Source of the DNA: Pseudoalteromonas sp. G4
GTDB taxonomy: Bacteria > Pseudomonadota > Gammaproteobacteria > Enterobacterales > Alteromonadaceae
Assembly (NCBI RefSeq): GCF_028875915.1
Contig: NZ_JAPEHW010000001.1
Span: 124,001 to 188,000, forward strand
Length of the DNA: 64,000 nucleotides
Direction of reading: 5' to 3'
Positions 36,747 to 45,077 of this stretch are shown in pieces (the first letter of the stretch is position 1; the number at the start of each line of letters is the position of its first letter). The position numbers and the translations under genes were made by a program. The notes under the pieces are model-generated. The model searched no databases. It was not told where the DNA came from and worked only from the letters and a program-made list of their open reading frames with translations.

Positions 36747-39410
36747 ATGGAAACACTATTAGCACTTATTGGTTTGTTAATCACATTATTTATCTTAGGC
36801 GGTGTGATCGTAGCATGGATAAGCTTTGCCAAAATACGAAGTGCAGATGAAAGAATAAAGGAACTGACACTTGCAGTGCTTCATCTAAAGTCACTGGTAA
36901 AAAAATTAAGTGATAATGTTGCTGAAAACCAATTGAGTCAATTTCCGCCAACTGAATTTGAAAATGAATCTCAACCGGCACAACAATCTTCGAAACCCAC
37001 ATTGCATGAAGGGTCACCAGAATATCAAGCAACAGAAACAGAGAATCTAAAAGCCACCGCTACAAATAAACCGCCTATTAAGCAAGTTAATAAAACTAAA
37101 GTAAGCTTGGCAGAGCGCTTAGAAATGTTTCTAGCTAACAATGGCTTACTTTGGATTGGTGGGGCAATTCTCGCCCTTGGAGGTGTGTTTCTTGCGAAGT
37201 ATTCAATAGAATCTGGGCTTATTTCAATTACTGTAAGGTTAATCATTGGTGGCGTATTTGCCACTTCACTAGTTGTACTGGCAGAATATCTCTATCGAAA
37301 GCATCTAGGAAGTGCAGAGTATATTACTTCCTTTGCGGCGCTAGCGAGTGGCGGAGTGATCACTGGCTTTGCTTTAGTGCTCGTTACCTTTAGCTACTAT
37401 CAGTTTATTTCACCTTTTATTGCGTTTGCAGGACTTGGTGTAATATCGCTTTTAGCCACAGCGTTAGCACTTCGGTTTGGTCCATTACTCGCGGTAATAG
37501 GTATTATTGGCGCTTATGCGGTACCTGCATTAGTGAGCACAGGCAGTAATAATGTGTTTGCTCTTCTATTGTATGTAAATTTTGTTTCACTGGCGGCTAT
37601 TTGGGTGGTTCACAAGGTAGCTAAACAATGGCTATGGTGGCAAAGTTTTGTCGGCCATTTTTTATGGTTGAGTATAAGTGTTTTTATCGCGGATAAAGCC
37701 GATATTTGGATAATTTTAGCGACAATTTTCGTTGGCTTGTACTTGTATGTAGTTTCAAGTGTTTTGGGCTGGCGATTGACTCGTATTAATGTAGAAGCAC
37801 TGCCAATAAAAATCTTATTAATGCCAAGAAAAGAACAGTTAGCAATTGTGATAAGTGTTTTCCTACTTTCTTTATTTTATATATTGCACGGCTTTAATAG
37901 CAGTTTAATTATGGTCACCATACTATTAACCTGTTTGTGTTTATACTTACCACTTAGGCACAGTGCATTTGATTCATGGCCATTTGTGTCATTACTGTTT
38001 AATTGTTTTGTCATTCTAAACTACCCGCCGCCAATTGAATTAACTGACTCAATGCTTATTTTTTCAGGCATGTTTTTATTTGCTCAGGTGACGGCGATAA
38101 GTTATTTCGTGTATGCAGTTGTTTTTCAAAAGGTATATAATGAGCGGCCAAGTTTTAGCTTGCTCTTAGCAACAGCACCCGTATTACTGTTTGCTCTTTC
38201 GTATATTGTTTCTCCGAAAGAAGTTGAAACAGCGTTGTATTCACTTTGGACGTTTTATTTGATGTTGATAGCCGGCTACGCATTATGGCAAACAACTAGG
38301 TCCAATCATGTAATAGCGAAAATTACTTTCTGGATTCTGGCAAATACTAATTTGGCTTTAGTCGCATCCATGTGGCTAAATGCGAGCACATTAACGTTAG
38401 CAATCTGTAGTCAGCTTGTACTTATCGCCTATGGTCAAAAACGCTTTAAAATAGAGCTGCCATTGTGGTTAAGCAAAATTGCACTAACACTTGTGATGAT
38501 TCGAATTACGCTTTCGCCATGGACTGCAAAGTACAGTAATGAAACAATTGTTGGTGTGCATTGGAGTTTAATTGTTTTACCAATAATAACAGCCTTAGTG
38601 TACTTTGCTTATAGACTGCATACCAACCTAGCACTAAAAAAATGGTATGAAGGTGCTTTAGTTCATTTAGTTGCGTTGTTTGTAACAACTGAAACAAGTT
38701 ACTTGTTAGTTGGACGATATCCAGATTTTAATAATCTTAATTTTGCTGAACTTGCTGTTTTATCGATGAACTGGCTAGTGCTTGCTGCTGTGTATAGTTG
38801 GCGATATAAATTAAATGAGCGAAAGCTTTACTTATATGCTGCGTCAGGACTTACAATAGCAAGTGCTTTGGCGCATGTGGTGATTAATACAGAATATAAT
38901 CCGTTTTTAACGTCTATTTCAGTAGGGGAATACTTCTTTTTAAATTGGTTACTAGTAATTTGGGCGGCACCTGCAATAGTACTTGGCATTGTTTATCACT
39001 TTAATCTTCTGCCAGGCATCTTTGAAATTAGTAAACAAAAACTACTCTTACCTTTAATTGCAGTCTTTGGTTTTTTATTTATAAACGGTGTGATCCGTGA
39101 CTATTTTCAAGTAAATCAAATTTGGCTGAAGCTTTCGACCAGCCAGGCTGAAATTTACGCCTATTCAGTGGTTTGGTTAATGATTGCTGCTGGCTTTATA
39201 CTTTTAGGGCAACAGAGGAACAAAGCAGTACTTTATCAATCCGGATTTGCTATATTGCTGGTTGTAATATTAAAAGCATTTTTGTTTGATATGGCGCATT
39301 TTGATGGGCTTTATCGAGCGATTTCGTTTATTGGTTTAGGTTTATCGTTAGTTGCTTTAGGCTGGTTATTTTCACGTTTTAAGCTGTCTGGCAAAGAGGA
39401 TGTTAAATGA
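36747..39410 (+). CDS. DUF2339-family polytopic membrane protein
   Basis: 887 residues with over 20 predicted transmembrane helices, preceded by one N-terminal helix, a coiled-coil and a low-complexity linker (residues about 30-125), then WIGGAILALGGVFLAKYSIESGLISITVRLIIGGVF, the characteristic first block of DUF2339 proteins. The function of the family is unknown; the size and repeated helices suggest a transport or envelope role, which is an inference. Its stop overlaps the start of the next gene by four bases (ATGA), so the two are translationally coupled. Confidence 0.85.
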   Translation: METLLALIGLLITLFILGGVIVAWISFAKIRSADERIKELTLAVLHLKSLVKKLSDNVAENQLSQFPPTEFENESQPAQQSSKPTLHEGSPEYQATETENLKATATNKPPIKQVNKTKVSLAERLEMFLANNGLLWIGGAILALGGVFLAKYSIESGLISITVRLIIGGVFATSLVVLAEYLYRKHLGSAEYITSFAALASGGVITGFALVLVTFSYYQFISPFIAFAGLGVISLLATALALRFGPLLAVIGIIGAYAVPALVSTGSNNVFALLLYVNFVSLAAIWVVHKVAKQWLWWQSFVGHFLWLSISVFIADKADIWIILATIFVGLYLYVVSSVLGWRLTRINVEALPIKILLMPRKEQLAIVISVFLLSLFYILHGFNSSLIMVTILLTCLCLYLPLRHSAFDSWPFVSLLFNCFVILNYPPPIELTDSMLIFSGMFLFAQVTAISYFVYAVVFQKVYNERPSFSLLLATAPVLLFALSYIVSPKEVETALYSLWTFYLMLIAGYALWQTTRSNHVIAKITFWILANTNLALVASMWLNASTLTLAICSQLVLIAYGQKRFKIELPLWLSKIALTLVMIRITLSPWTAKYSNETIVGVHWSLIVLPIITALVYFAYRLHTNLALKKWYEGALVHLVALFVTTETSYLLVGRYPDFNNLNFAELAVLSMNWLVLAAVYSWRYKLNERKLYLYAASGLTIASALAHVVINTEYNPFLTSISVGEYFFLNWLLVIWAAPAIVLGIVYHFNLLPGIFEISKQKLLLPLIAVFGFLFINGVIRDYFQVNQIWLKLSTSQAEIYAYSVVWLMIAAGFILLGQQRNKAVLYQSGFAILLVVILKAFLFDMAHFDGLYRAISFIGLGLSLVALGWLFSRFKLSGKEDVK

Positions 39411-39748
39411 TCGTTCTGATCATCATTTGTTTTATTATGTGGCTTTTTATGATGTGGCTGACATATTCAAAAAAGTTAAACAGTGTTAACCACTTAATCA
39501 CGAAATCTGAAGGTGTTTTGTATGTTCGAGATACGCCTATTGCCCGATTAATAAAAGGGTTGTCGGTTTCGCTAGCAATAGATGAAATAAGGCAAATCGA
39601 AGCAACGAATACGCATGTTATACTGCGTACTGCAAAAAGCTCGGTTGATCTTTTTATCAACCATCGTTTTATTAATAATGTACTTGATTATCTCAAAGAA
39701 GAATTGGACGAAATCGAGATAAAAGATTTGCGCCCAATTGGTAAGTAA
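39407..39748 (+). CDS. Small membrane-anchored protein coupled to DUF2339 gene
   Basis: 113 residues: one N-terminal transmembrane helix (residues 2-20) and a soluble domain of alternating strands (EGVLYVRDTPIARLIKGLSVSLAIDEIRQIEATNTHVILRT...) that resembles the short PH-like or photosystem-type beta domains seen in bacterial membrane anchors, but I do not recognise a family. The ATGA overlap with the upstream gene implies the products act together. A hairpin terminator overlaps its stop codon. Confidence 0.7.
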   Translation: MIVLIIICFIMWLFMMWLTYSKKLNSVNHLITKSEGVLYVRDTPIARLIKGLSVSLAIDEIRQIEATNTHVILRTAKSSVDLFINHRFINNVLDYLKEELDEIEIKDLRPIGK

Positions 39749-39769
39749 AGCGCTATTTACTTAGCGCTT
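39748..39769. terminator. Bidirectional terminator hairpin
   Basis: AAGCGCTA pairs with TAGCGCTT around a 6-base loop, followed by GTTTTAATTT on the plus strand. It spans the end of the 113-residue gene and of the HU gene. Confidence 0.75.
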
Positions 39770-40028
39770 GTTTTAATTTACTACCAGCTTTAAAGCTCAC
39801 TTTATTTTGCCCTGCAATCGTTATTTGTTCACCAGTTTGCGGGTTTCGCCCTTGTTTTTCTGGGTGATAGCTCAGTGAAAAGCTGCCAAAACCAGGTAAT
39901 TGCACTAAGTCACCTTCAGATAAGGAACGAATAATACTACTCATTAGGCTTTCTACAATAAGTTTGGATTTGGCTTTTGTCATGCCACTTTGTTTTGCAA
40001 TTTCATCTATTAGTTGGGATTTATTCAT
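39753..40028 (-). CDS. HU-family histone-like DNA-binding protein
   Basis: 91 residues, the standard HU/IHF length. The N-terminus MNKSQLIDEIAKQSGMTKAKSK and the DNA-binding arm (GRNPQTGEQITIAGQNKVSFKAG) are as in HU; the arm has GRNPQTG with the intercalating proline. Bends and compacts DNA as a dimer. Whether it is HU-alpha or HU-beta cannot be said; the gene is away from lon (where hupB usually sits) and from hemE/purD (hupA), so it may be an additional paralogue. Confidence 0.93.
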   Translation of the reverse strand: MNKSQLIDEIAKQSGMTKAKSKLIVESLMSSIIRSLSEGDLVQLPGFGSFSLSYHPEKQGRNPQTGEQITIAGQNKVSFKAGSKLKQALSK

Positions 40029-40052
40029 AATAGCGCCCTTAAAAAGCGGGAA

Positions 40053-40081
40053 AGGCTAATCGTCTGTTGCCTAGGAGTCAA
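40053..40081 (-). promoter_or_regulatory. Candidate sigma-70 promoter for the HU gene
   Basis: On the minus strand, TTGACT (40081-40076), a 17-bp spacer and a weak -10, TAGCCT (40058-40053), lie about 25 bp before the start codon. The GC-rich stretch after the -10 could act as a discriminator. Confidence 0.45.
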
Positions 40082-40200
40082 GTATTCTGGTGCTTGTTGC
40101 GCACTTTCTTAGCAAAAAAGTGTAATAGGAAATGTGATCGTGTTTTTGTTCAATTGCGTAATTACAAATGACAGAGATGATTGCGTTGTTGGAGGAATAT

Positions 40201-40374
40201 ATGGAATTACTAGTTTCTGTATTAGCTTATCAAAAAGCCCGTGATGAAGGTAGAAAAGATCCTGCTGAGCGAGATTTTGAATGGGCAGAGTTAAACTTAA
40301 GTTACTTTGAAAGTCATAAATTTGAATTCGGTTTATGCGATAACATTGAAAGCGCAGCTTCTCCGTTTGATTAA
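40201..40374 (+). CDS. Small protein of unknown function (57 residues)
   Basis: The start at 40201 is preferred because GGAGGAAT sits at ideal spacing, one of the best ribosome binding sites in the window; an in-frame ATG at 40168 has none. The product is helical and acidic (MELLVSVLAYQKARDEGRKD..., then ERDFEWAELNLSYFESHKFEFG) with no signal or membrane segment. No family recognised. It stands alone, divergent from the HU gene. Confidence 0.6.
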   Translation: MELLVSVLAYQKARDEGRKDPAERDFEWAELNLSYFESHKFEFGLCDNIESAASPFD

Positions 40375-40583
40375 CTTATTTTTGAAATGGAATTCAATTG
40401 TGTTTTTCTTTTTAATCCACTCAACATTACTGCTATAGGTGTTTATTAAATAAACCGACACCCACACATCTTCATTTTTACTTACCGTTCGAAATCAATT
40501 TTAACCGTTTATCATTTTTAGTTTTTCAAAATGTTTCAGGTTGTTATGGTTTGTGTATCAAAACAACTAAAACGGGTAACACT

Positions 40584-41300
40584 ATGAAATCAGAAAATGC
40601 TATCAGCGCAATTGGCGATACTTTTTTAGCGCCAACAAAAGCCTTTAACGGATTAAAAGAGGCAAAAGGCTGGTCTTGGCTGGCAATCATCTTAATTTTT
40701 ATTTTTGGCGTTTCTGCGCAAGTAATTTATTTCAACTCAGTTGATCAAGCTTTCTTTGTTGAGCAGCAAGTAGCACAAATGGAACAAAGTGGCGATTATA
40801 ACCCGGCGCAACTAGAACAAGCCGAGGCGATGACCGCACAGCAGTTCCCAATGATGTGGATTTTCTCTGCAATTGGTGTGTTGATTGGTGTACCAACCAT
40901 TTTTTGTATCTTTGCGCTTTATTACTACTTGATTGGCAAACAAGATATGGATTGTCATATGAGTTATGGCGATTGGTTTGGATTTACTGCATTCACCAGT
41001 TTACCAACTATTTTCGCTGCAATGGGTACTATTGCCTTGGTGTTAACAGCCTCAACCGGTGATATTCCAATGAGTGTCTTAACATTCGCCTCACTTAACC
41101 AATTAGTTTTTGGCTTTGAAGCAAACCACGCATTTGCAGGGCTATTAGAAAGTATCAATATCTTTTCAATTTGGTCACTGGTACTAACTTATGTTGGTTT
41201 GAAATCTTGGACAAACTTTAGCAATAACAAAGCATTACTATTTGCATTACTACCAAGCCTACTAATTTACGGTATTTGGGCAATCATTGCAGCACTTTAA
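40584..41300 (+). CDS. Yip1-domain membrane protein
   Basis: 238 residues with five transmembrane helices in the C-terminal two thirds, preceded by the Yip1-type motif (IGDTFLAPTKAFNGLKEAKGWSWLAIILIFIFG). Bacterial Yip1-like proteins are frequently found with ABC exporters; here the gene is 25 bp upstream of a MacA-like adaptor and probably cotranscribed with it. Function in bacteria is unknown. An in-frame start 33 bases upstream is possible but lacks a ribosome binding site. Confidence 0.75.
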   Translation: MKSENAISAIGDTFLAPTKAFNGLKEAKGWSWLAIILIFIFGVSAQVIYFNSVDQAFFVEQQVAQMEQSGDYNPAQLEQAEAMTAQQFPMMWIFSAIGVLIGVPTIFCIFALYYYLIGKQDMDCHMSYGDWFGFTAFTSLPTIFAAMGTIALVLTASTGDIPMSVLTFASLNQLVFGFEANHAFAGLLESINIFSIWSLVLTYVGLKSWTNFSNNKALLFALLPSLLIYGIWAIIAAL

Positions 41301-41325
41301 TGTGCTGCTTTTTCAGGGGTTGAAA

Positions 41326-42507
41326 ATGAAAAAACTTGTAATTGTAATTGTTGCTATTGCCGCATTTGTTGCACTGATTGTTAGTCAGCAAATCAAAGGA
41401 GACAGTAAAGTACCTGAAGTTAAAGTGACTATTGCAGAAAAAGGTAAAATCAAAGATTCCATCTTGGCATCCGGTACACTGGTGTTTAACACACAAGTAC
41501 AACTACGCTCAGAAGTCACAGGACGAGTGGAGCGCGTATTTGTAGAAGAAGGGCAACGTGTTGAAAAAGGCGATATGCTAATGCAACTCGACACCGAAGC
41601 CTTTGAAGCTGAAGTTGACCGTTATAAAGCGCTAGTAAGACAAAGCGAAATTGATATTGAACGCGCACAAACACAACTCAAAAATTTTGCTTCACAGTTA
41701 AAGCGTCAAAAAGAATTATACGATGTCGGTCTTTCGCAACAAGAAGTCTATGACAATGTAAAAAATGCGAAAGAACTCGCTGAAATTGATGTGGAAGCGC
41801 GAAAAGAATCACTCAATCAGGCAAAAGCATCACTGTCTATTGCAGAAGATCGTTTAAGTAAAAGTGTTTTTAGAGCAACTATGAGTGGTTTGCTTGCATC
41901 TGTAGATATTAAAGAAGGCGAAACGGTTATAGCCGGTACTACCAATATTGTTGGTTCAGATCTGATGTTACTTGCTGATCCAAGTAAAATACTTGCAGAG
42001 CTTAAAGTTGATGAAACGGATATCGCAAACATTAAGCTGCATCAAGAAGCTGAAATCTACGCAGCTGCCTACCCAAATAAACCGTTTATTGGGCAAGTAA
42101 TTCATATTGGCACTTCAGCAAAACAGTTTGCAGGGTCGCAAGGGCGTTCATTTAAAGTAAAAGTACTATTAAATACTGACGAGCGTACACTTTATGCCGG
42201 TATGAGCTGCCGTGCTGAAATTGCGACAGCAATAGGCGAAGATGCAATTAAGTTACCTATTGAAGCCGTTCAAAATGAAAAAGACATGCATTATGTTTGG
42301 TTGTTAAATGATGACAACACAGTGACAAAGAAATCAGTTGAATTAGGCGTTTCATCAGATATTGAACAAGCTATTGATGATGGCGTCAGTGCAGAGCAGA
42401 AAATTGTGATAGGCCCAGCGCGAGCAATTAGCAAATTAAAAGAAGGTGAAAAAGTTAAGATAAAAGCGAATGAAAAGGACACTAAAGATGTCAGTGATCG
42501 CGCTTAA
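41326..42507 (+). CDS. MacA-like periplasmic adaptor of an ABC exporter
   Basis: 393 residues. An N-terminal anchor helix (residues 2-22, no lipobox), lipoyl half (LRSEVTGRVERVFVEEGQRVEKGDMLMQLD), a long coiled-coil hairpin (residues about 80-170), second lipoyl half (FRATMSGLLASVDIKEGETVIAG) and beta-barrel plus membrane-proximal domain. Paired with a MacB-type ATPase and permease encoded immediately downstream. AGGGG precedes the ATG; the last 20 bases overlap the ATPase gene. Confidence 0.9.
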   Translation: MKKLVIVIVAIAAFVALIVSQQIKGDSKVPEVKVTIAEKGKIKDSILASGTLVFNTQVQLRSEVTGRVERVFVEEGQRVEKGDMLMQLDTEAFEAEVDRYKALVRQSEIDIERAQTQLKNFASQLKRQKELYDVGLSQQEVYDNVKNAKELAEIDVEARKESLNQAKASLSIAEDRLSKSVFRATMSGLLASVDIKEGETVIAGTTNIVGSDLMLLADPSKILAELKVDETDIANIKLHQEAEIYAAAYPNKPFIGQVIHIGTSAKQFAGSQGRSFKVKVLLNTDERTLYAGMSCRAEIATAIGEDAIKLPIEAVQNEKDMHYVWLLNDDNTVTKKSVELGVSSDIEQAIDDGVSAEQKIVIGPARAISKLKEGEKVKIKANEKDTKDVSDRA

Positions 42508-43189
42508 TAACATTCGTAAAGAATATAATATGGGCGAGCAAACATTCCGAGCACTCGATGATGTGAGTTTAACCATAGATGAAAATGAATATTTGGCGAT
42601 TATCGGCCCTTCTGGCTCAGGTAAATCAACGCTAATGAATATTATCGGCTGCTTAGATGTTGCCTCCAGTGGTGAGTATGTATTACAGGGTAAACCTGTA
42701 AAAAAAATGACAGAAACAGAACTTGCTGGTCAACGTAATAAAAGTGTGGGGTTTATCTTTCAAAGCTTTAATCTTATTCCCCGTGCAAGTGCATTAAGTA
42801 ATGTAATGCAGCCGCTTATTTATCGCTTTATTTCAGCAAAAGAGAGACAAAAATTAGCGACAGAAGCCCTAGAAAAAGTGGGGCTTGGCGACAAGCTCAA
42901 TCATTTACCATCACAATTATCAGGCGGCCAAAGGCAACGTGTAGCAATTGCTAGGGCGTTGGTAACTAAACCTGATATTTTATTAGGGGACGAACCAACC
43001 GGTAACTTGGATAGTAAAACAACTAATGAAATCATGGCGTTATTTGATGAATTGCACCGTGAAGGGCATACAATAATTCTGGTTACACATGAACAAGAAA
43101 TTGCTGAACATTGTCACCGCGTAATCCGATTAGTCGATGGTAACGTGGTATCTGACACCCGAAATAGCGAGGAAAAAACATATGTTTAA
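42488..43189 (+). CDS. MacB/LolD-type ABC transporter ATPase
   Basis: 233 residues. Walker A GPSGSGKST, Q-loop (FIFQSFNLIP), signature LSGGQRQRVAIARAL, Walker B ILLGDEPTGNLD and the H-loop (ILVTHEQEIAEH) are intact. The sequence is of the MacB/LolD/FtsE group that drives mechanotransmission exporters. Start at 42488 with AAGGAC upstream lies within the end of the adaptor gene; its stop overlaps the permease start by 8 bases, implying translational coupling. Confidence 0.94.
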   Translation: MSVIALNNIRKEYNMGEQTFRALDDVSLTIDENEYLAIIGPSGSGKSTLMNIIGCLDVASSGEYVLQGKPVKKMTETELAGQRNKSVGFIFQSFNLIPRASALSNVMQPLIYRFISAKERQKLATEALEKVGLGDKLNHLPSQLSGGQRQRVAIARALVTKPDILLGDEPTGNLDSKTTNEIMALFDELHREGHTIILVTHEQEIAEHCHRVIRLVDGNVVSDTRNSEEKTYV

Positions 43190-44420
43190 ATCATTTCTTG
43201 CGATTATTGAAGGTACAAAGGCTGCACTTCAAGCAATACGTGCAAATGCCATGCGAAGTGCGCTTACTTGTTTAGGTATCATTATAGGCGTTGCTGCAGT
43301 TATTACTGTGGTTGCAGTAATGCAAGGTTTTACTAAGCAAATTAACGACCAACTTGCTGATATGGCACCCGATGTGACAACCATTAAGCCTTATACAACG
43401 CCACAACAAGAAATGCTTGGTAAGCGCTCTTACCTAACAGTGAATGATTTTGAAACACTCAAAGGTAAAGTTGATGGGTTTGATACGATAACAGCCCAAA
43501 TGATGGCATTTCGTTTTCAAGGTGCGGTGGAGTACAAAGGTGAAAGCCATAACACGCGAGTAGTAGGTACAGAGTCGAATTACCAAAAAGCCTATCGCAT
43601 TTATCCTGAATCGGGACGCTACATTCGACCTCAAGACGATGAAAAACGCCGTCGCGTTGCGTTTATAGGGGAAAGTTTAATTGAAAAATTAAAGTTACCT
43701 AAAAACCCTGTTGGCGAATATATTAAACTTGGTGGAGAGTGGTTCCGAATTATTGGTGTTGCTGAAAAGCAAGGTAGCTTTTTAGGCTTTGACCAAGATG
43801 ATTACATTAATATTCCGATTAGTACCATGCAATTGCTTGAAGGAAATCAGCGCAAACCTTACTTCCAAATTATGTTTCGCTTAAAAGCTGATGTTGATGA
43901 AGCTAAAACACTAGCGCAAATGAAACGAATCTTGCGACAAAATCATAAGCTAACAAAAGATGAACATGATGATTTTGAATTTGAAACGGCTGAAAAGGCG
44001 CGAGAAAACATTGATAAATTTACAGGAAGTGCAACGGCCATAACTGCAGGTATAGTAGGTATTAGCTTGATTGTCGGTGGTATTGGTGTAATGAATATTA
44101 TGCTGGTTTCGGTAACTGAGCGCACGCGTATTATAGGTACATTAAAGGCATTAGGCGCAACACCTGGCTTCATAATGCTGCAGTTTTTGGTTGAAGCGGT
44201 GGTTTTAAGTCTTTTTGGTGGCATTATTGGGCTTGTGACAGGATATGGCGCTGCTGCTGCAATTTCCGCAATTGTACCCGGTATGCCAGATGCGTACATT
44301 CCGATGTGGGCAATTTTGTTGTCATTTGGATTCACTTCTGCAATCGGTGTTATCTTTGGATTGGTACCTGCAATTAAAGCTGCAAGACTCAACCCCATTG
44401 ATGCATTAAGATACGAATAA
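43182..44420 (+). CDS. MacB-type ABC transporter permease (FtsX domain)
   Basis: 412 residues with the MacB layout: a first transmembrane helix (MRSALTCLGIIIGVAAVITVVAVMQGF), a large MacB periplasmic core, and three C-terminal helices of the FtsX domain (ITAGIVGISLIVGGIGVMNIMLVSVTERTRIIGTLKALGAT ... LNPIDALRYE). Together with the adaptor and ATPase it should move substrates from periplasm to an outer-membrane channel, which is not encoded here. GAGGA gives a good start at 43182. Confidence 0.94.
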   Translation: MFKSFLAIIEGTKAALQAIRANAMRSALTCLGIIIGVAAVITVVAVMQGFTKQINDQLADMAPDVTTIKPYTTPQQEMLGKRSYLTVNDFETLKGKVDGFDTITAQMMAFRFQGAVEYKGESHNTRVVGTESNYQKAYRIYPESGRYIRPQDDEKRRRVAFIGESLIEKLKLPKNPVGEYIKLGGEWFRIIGVAEKQGSFLGFDQDDYINIPISTMQLLEGNQRKPYFQIMFRLKADVDEAKTLAQMKRILRQNHKLTKDEHDDFEFETAEKARENIDKFTGSATAITAGIVGISLIVGGIGVMNIMLVSVTERTRIIGTLKALGATPGFIMLQFLVEAVVLSLFGGIIGLVTGYGAAAAISAIVPGMPDAYIPMWAILLSFGFTSAIGVIFGLVPAIKAARLNPIDALRYE

Positions 44421-44444
44421 CAAGTGGGCATTAAGGAGTTTAAA

Positions 44445-44912
44445 ATGAAAAAATGGTTTTTCGCCTTACTGGTAAGTACATTTTTAGTTGGTTGTGACTC
44501 AAATGAAGTGGGTGATGTATCACTTGGTATGTTTACGACTAAAGATATAAAGCTTAATCACTTTAAAGACCCAATTATTACCGGGGTGACATGTCATGTT
44601 GCATCAATTGAAGCAAATTTGAGCCTATCCGACCCAAGTGATAGCTCAATTGCTTGCAGACAAACAGGCCCAATTACCAAAGAGATGATTGCAAAAATAG
44701 ATATGTCTGATTCAGGTGAAGTGATTTTTAAAAAGTCTAAAAGTGTATTATTCAAATCGATGAAAATAAGACGCGTTTTAGATAAAGAAAACCAAACATT
44801 GATGTATCTTGCTTATTCTACAAAAGAAACTTCTGGTAGTTTTAAACACAGTTTATCGACAGTACCACTGTGGAGAACTAAAGCGTATAATTTCCAAAGC
44901 ATAGAAAATTAA
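44445..44912 (+). CDS. CreA-family lipoprotein
   Basis: 155 residues. Signal peptide with lipobox LVGC (MKKWFFALLVSTFLVGC). The mature region is colinear with E. coli CreA: VGDVSLGMFTTKDIKLNHFKDPIITGVTCHV, SIACRQTGPI, VIFKKSKSVLFKSMKIRRVLD and LMYLAYSTK. CreA is a small periplasmic protein of unknown activity in E. coli, encoded with the creBCD system; here it stands 24 bp after a MacAB-like pair, with AAGGAGTTTAAA upstream. This is an unusual neighbourhood and may indicate an accessory role for the exporter. Confidence 0.88.
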   Translation: MKKWFFALLVSTFLVGCDSNEVGDVSLGMFTTKDIKLNHFKDPIITGVTCHVASIEANLSLSDPSDSSIACRQTGPITKEMIAKIDMSDSGEVIFKKSKSVLFKSMKIRRVLDKENQTLMYLAYSTKETSGSFKHSLSTVPLWRTKAYNFQSIEN

Positions 44913-44977
44913 CATTAAATTCGGCTTTGCTATGTTAATTTGTGAATTGTAAACAAAAAACCAAATAGGAGATTTTG

Positions 44978-45013
44978 ATGATTGTTTTAAACCCAACCGG
45001 GTGTAATGCATAA
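44978..45013 (+). CDS. Putative leader peptide ORF (11 residues)
   Basis: AGGAGA at 44967-44972 is followed, at normal spacing, by ATG and 11 codons reading MIVLNPTGCNA, then TAA. It is far too short for the general ORF list but has a better ribosome binding site than many genes in the window. It overlaps the first arm of a set of alternative hairpins ending in a T-run upstream of rsgA. No homologue is known to me; translation has to be shown. Confidence 0.5.
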   Translation: MIVLNPTGCNA

Positions 45014-45058
45014 ATAATTTCACCCGGTAACAATTACCGGGGTTAAAGCCCCTTTTTT
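44997..45058 (+). promoter_or_regulatory. Attenuator-like set of mutually exclusive hairpins upstream of rsgA
   Basis: Four segments can pair in overlapping ways. Segment 1 CCGGGTG (44997-45003, inside the leader ORF) pairs with segment 2 CACCCGG (45021-45027). Segment 2 (CCGGTAA, 45024-45030) can instead pair with segment 3 TTACCGG (45034-45040). Segment 3 (GGGG, 45039-45042) can pair with segment 4 CCCC (45049-45052), followed by six T (45053-45058). This is the 1:2, 2:3, 3:4 logic of translation-coupled transcription attenuators. The 3:4 stem is only 4 G-C pairs; it could simply be the terminator of the upstream creA-like gene. Confidence 0.5.
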
Positions 45059-45077
45059 AAATATTAAAGGGCATAAA

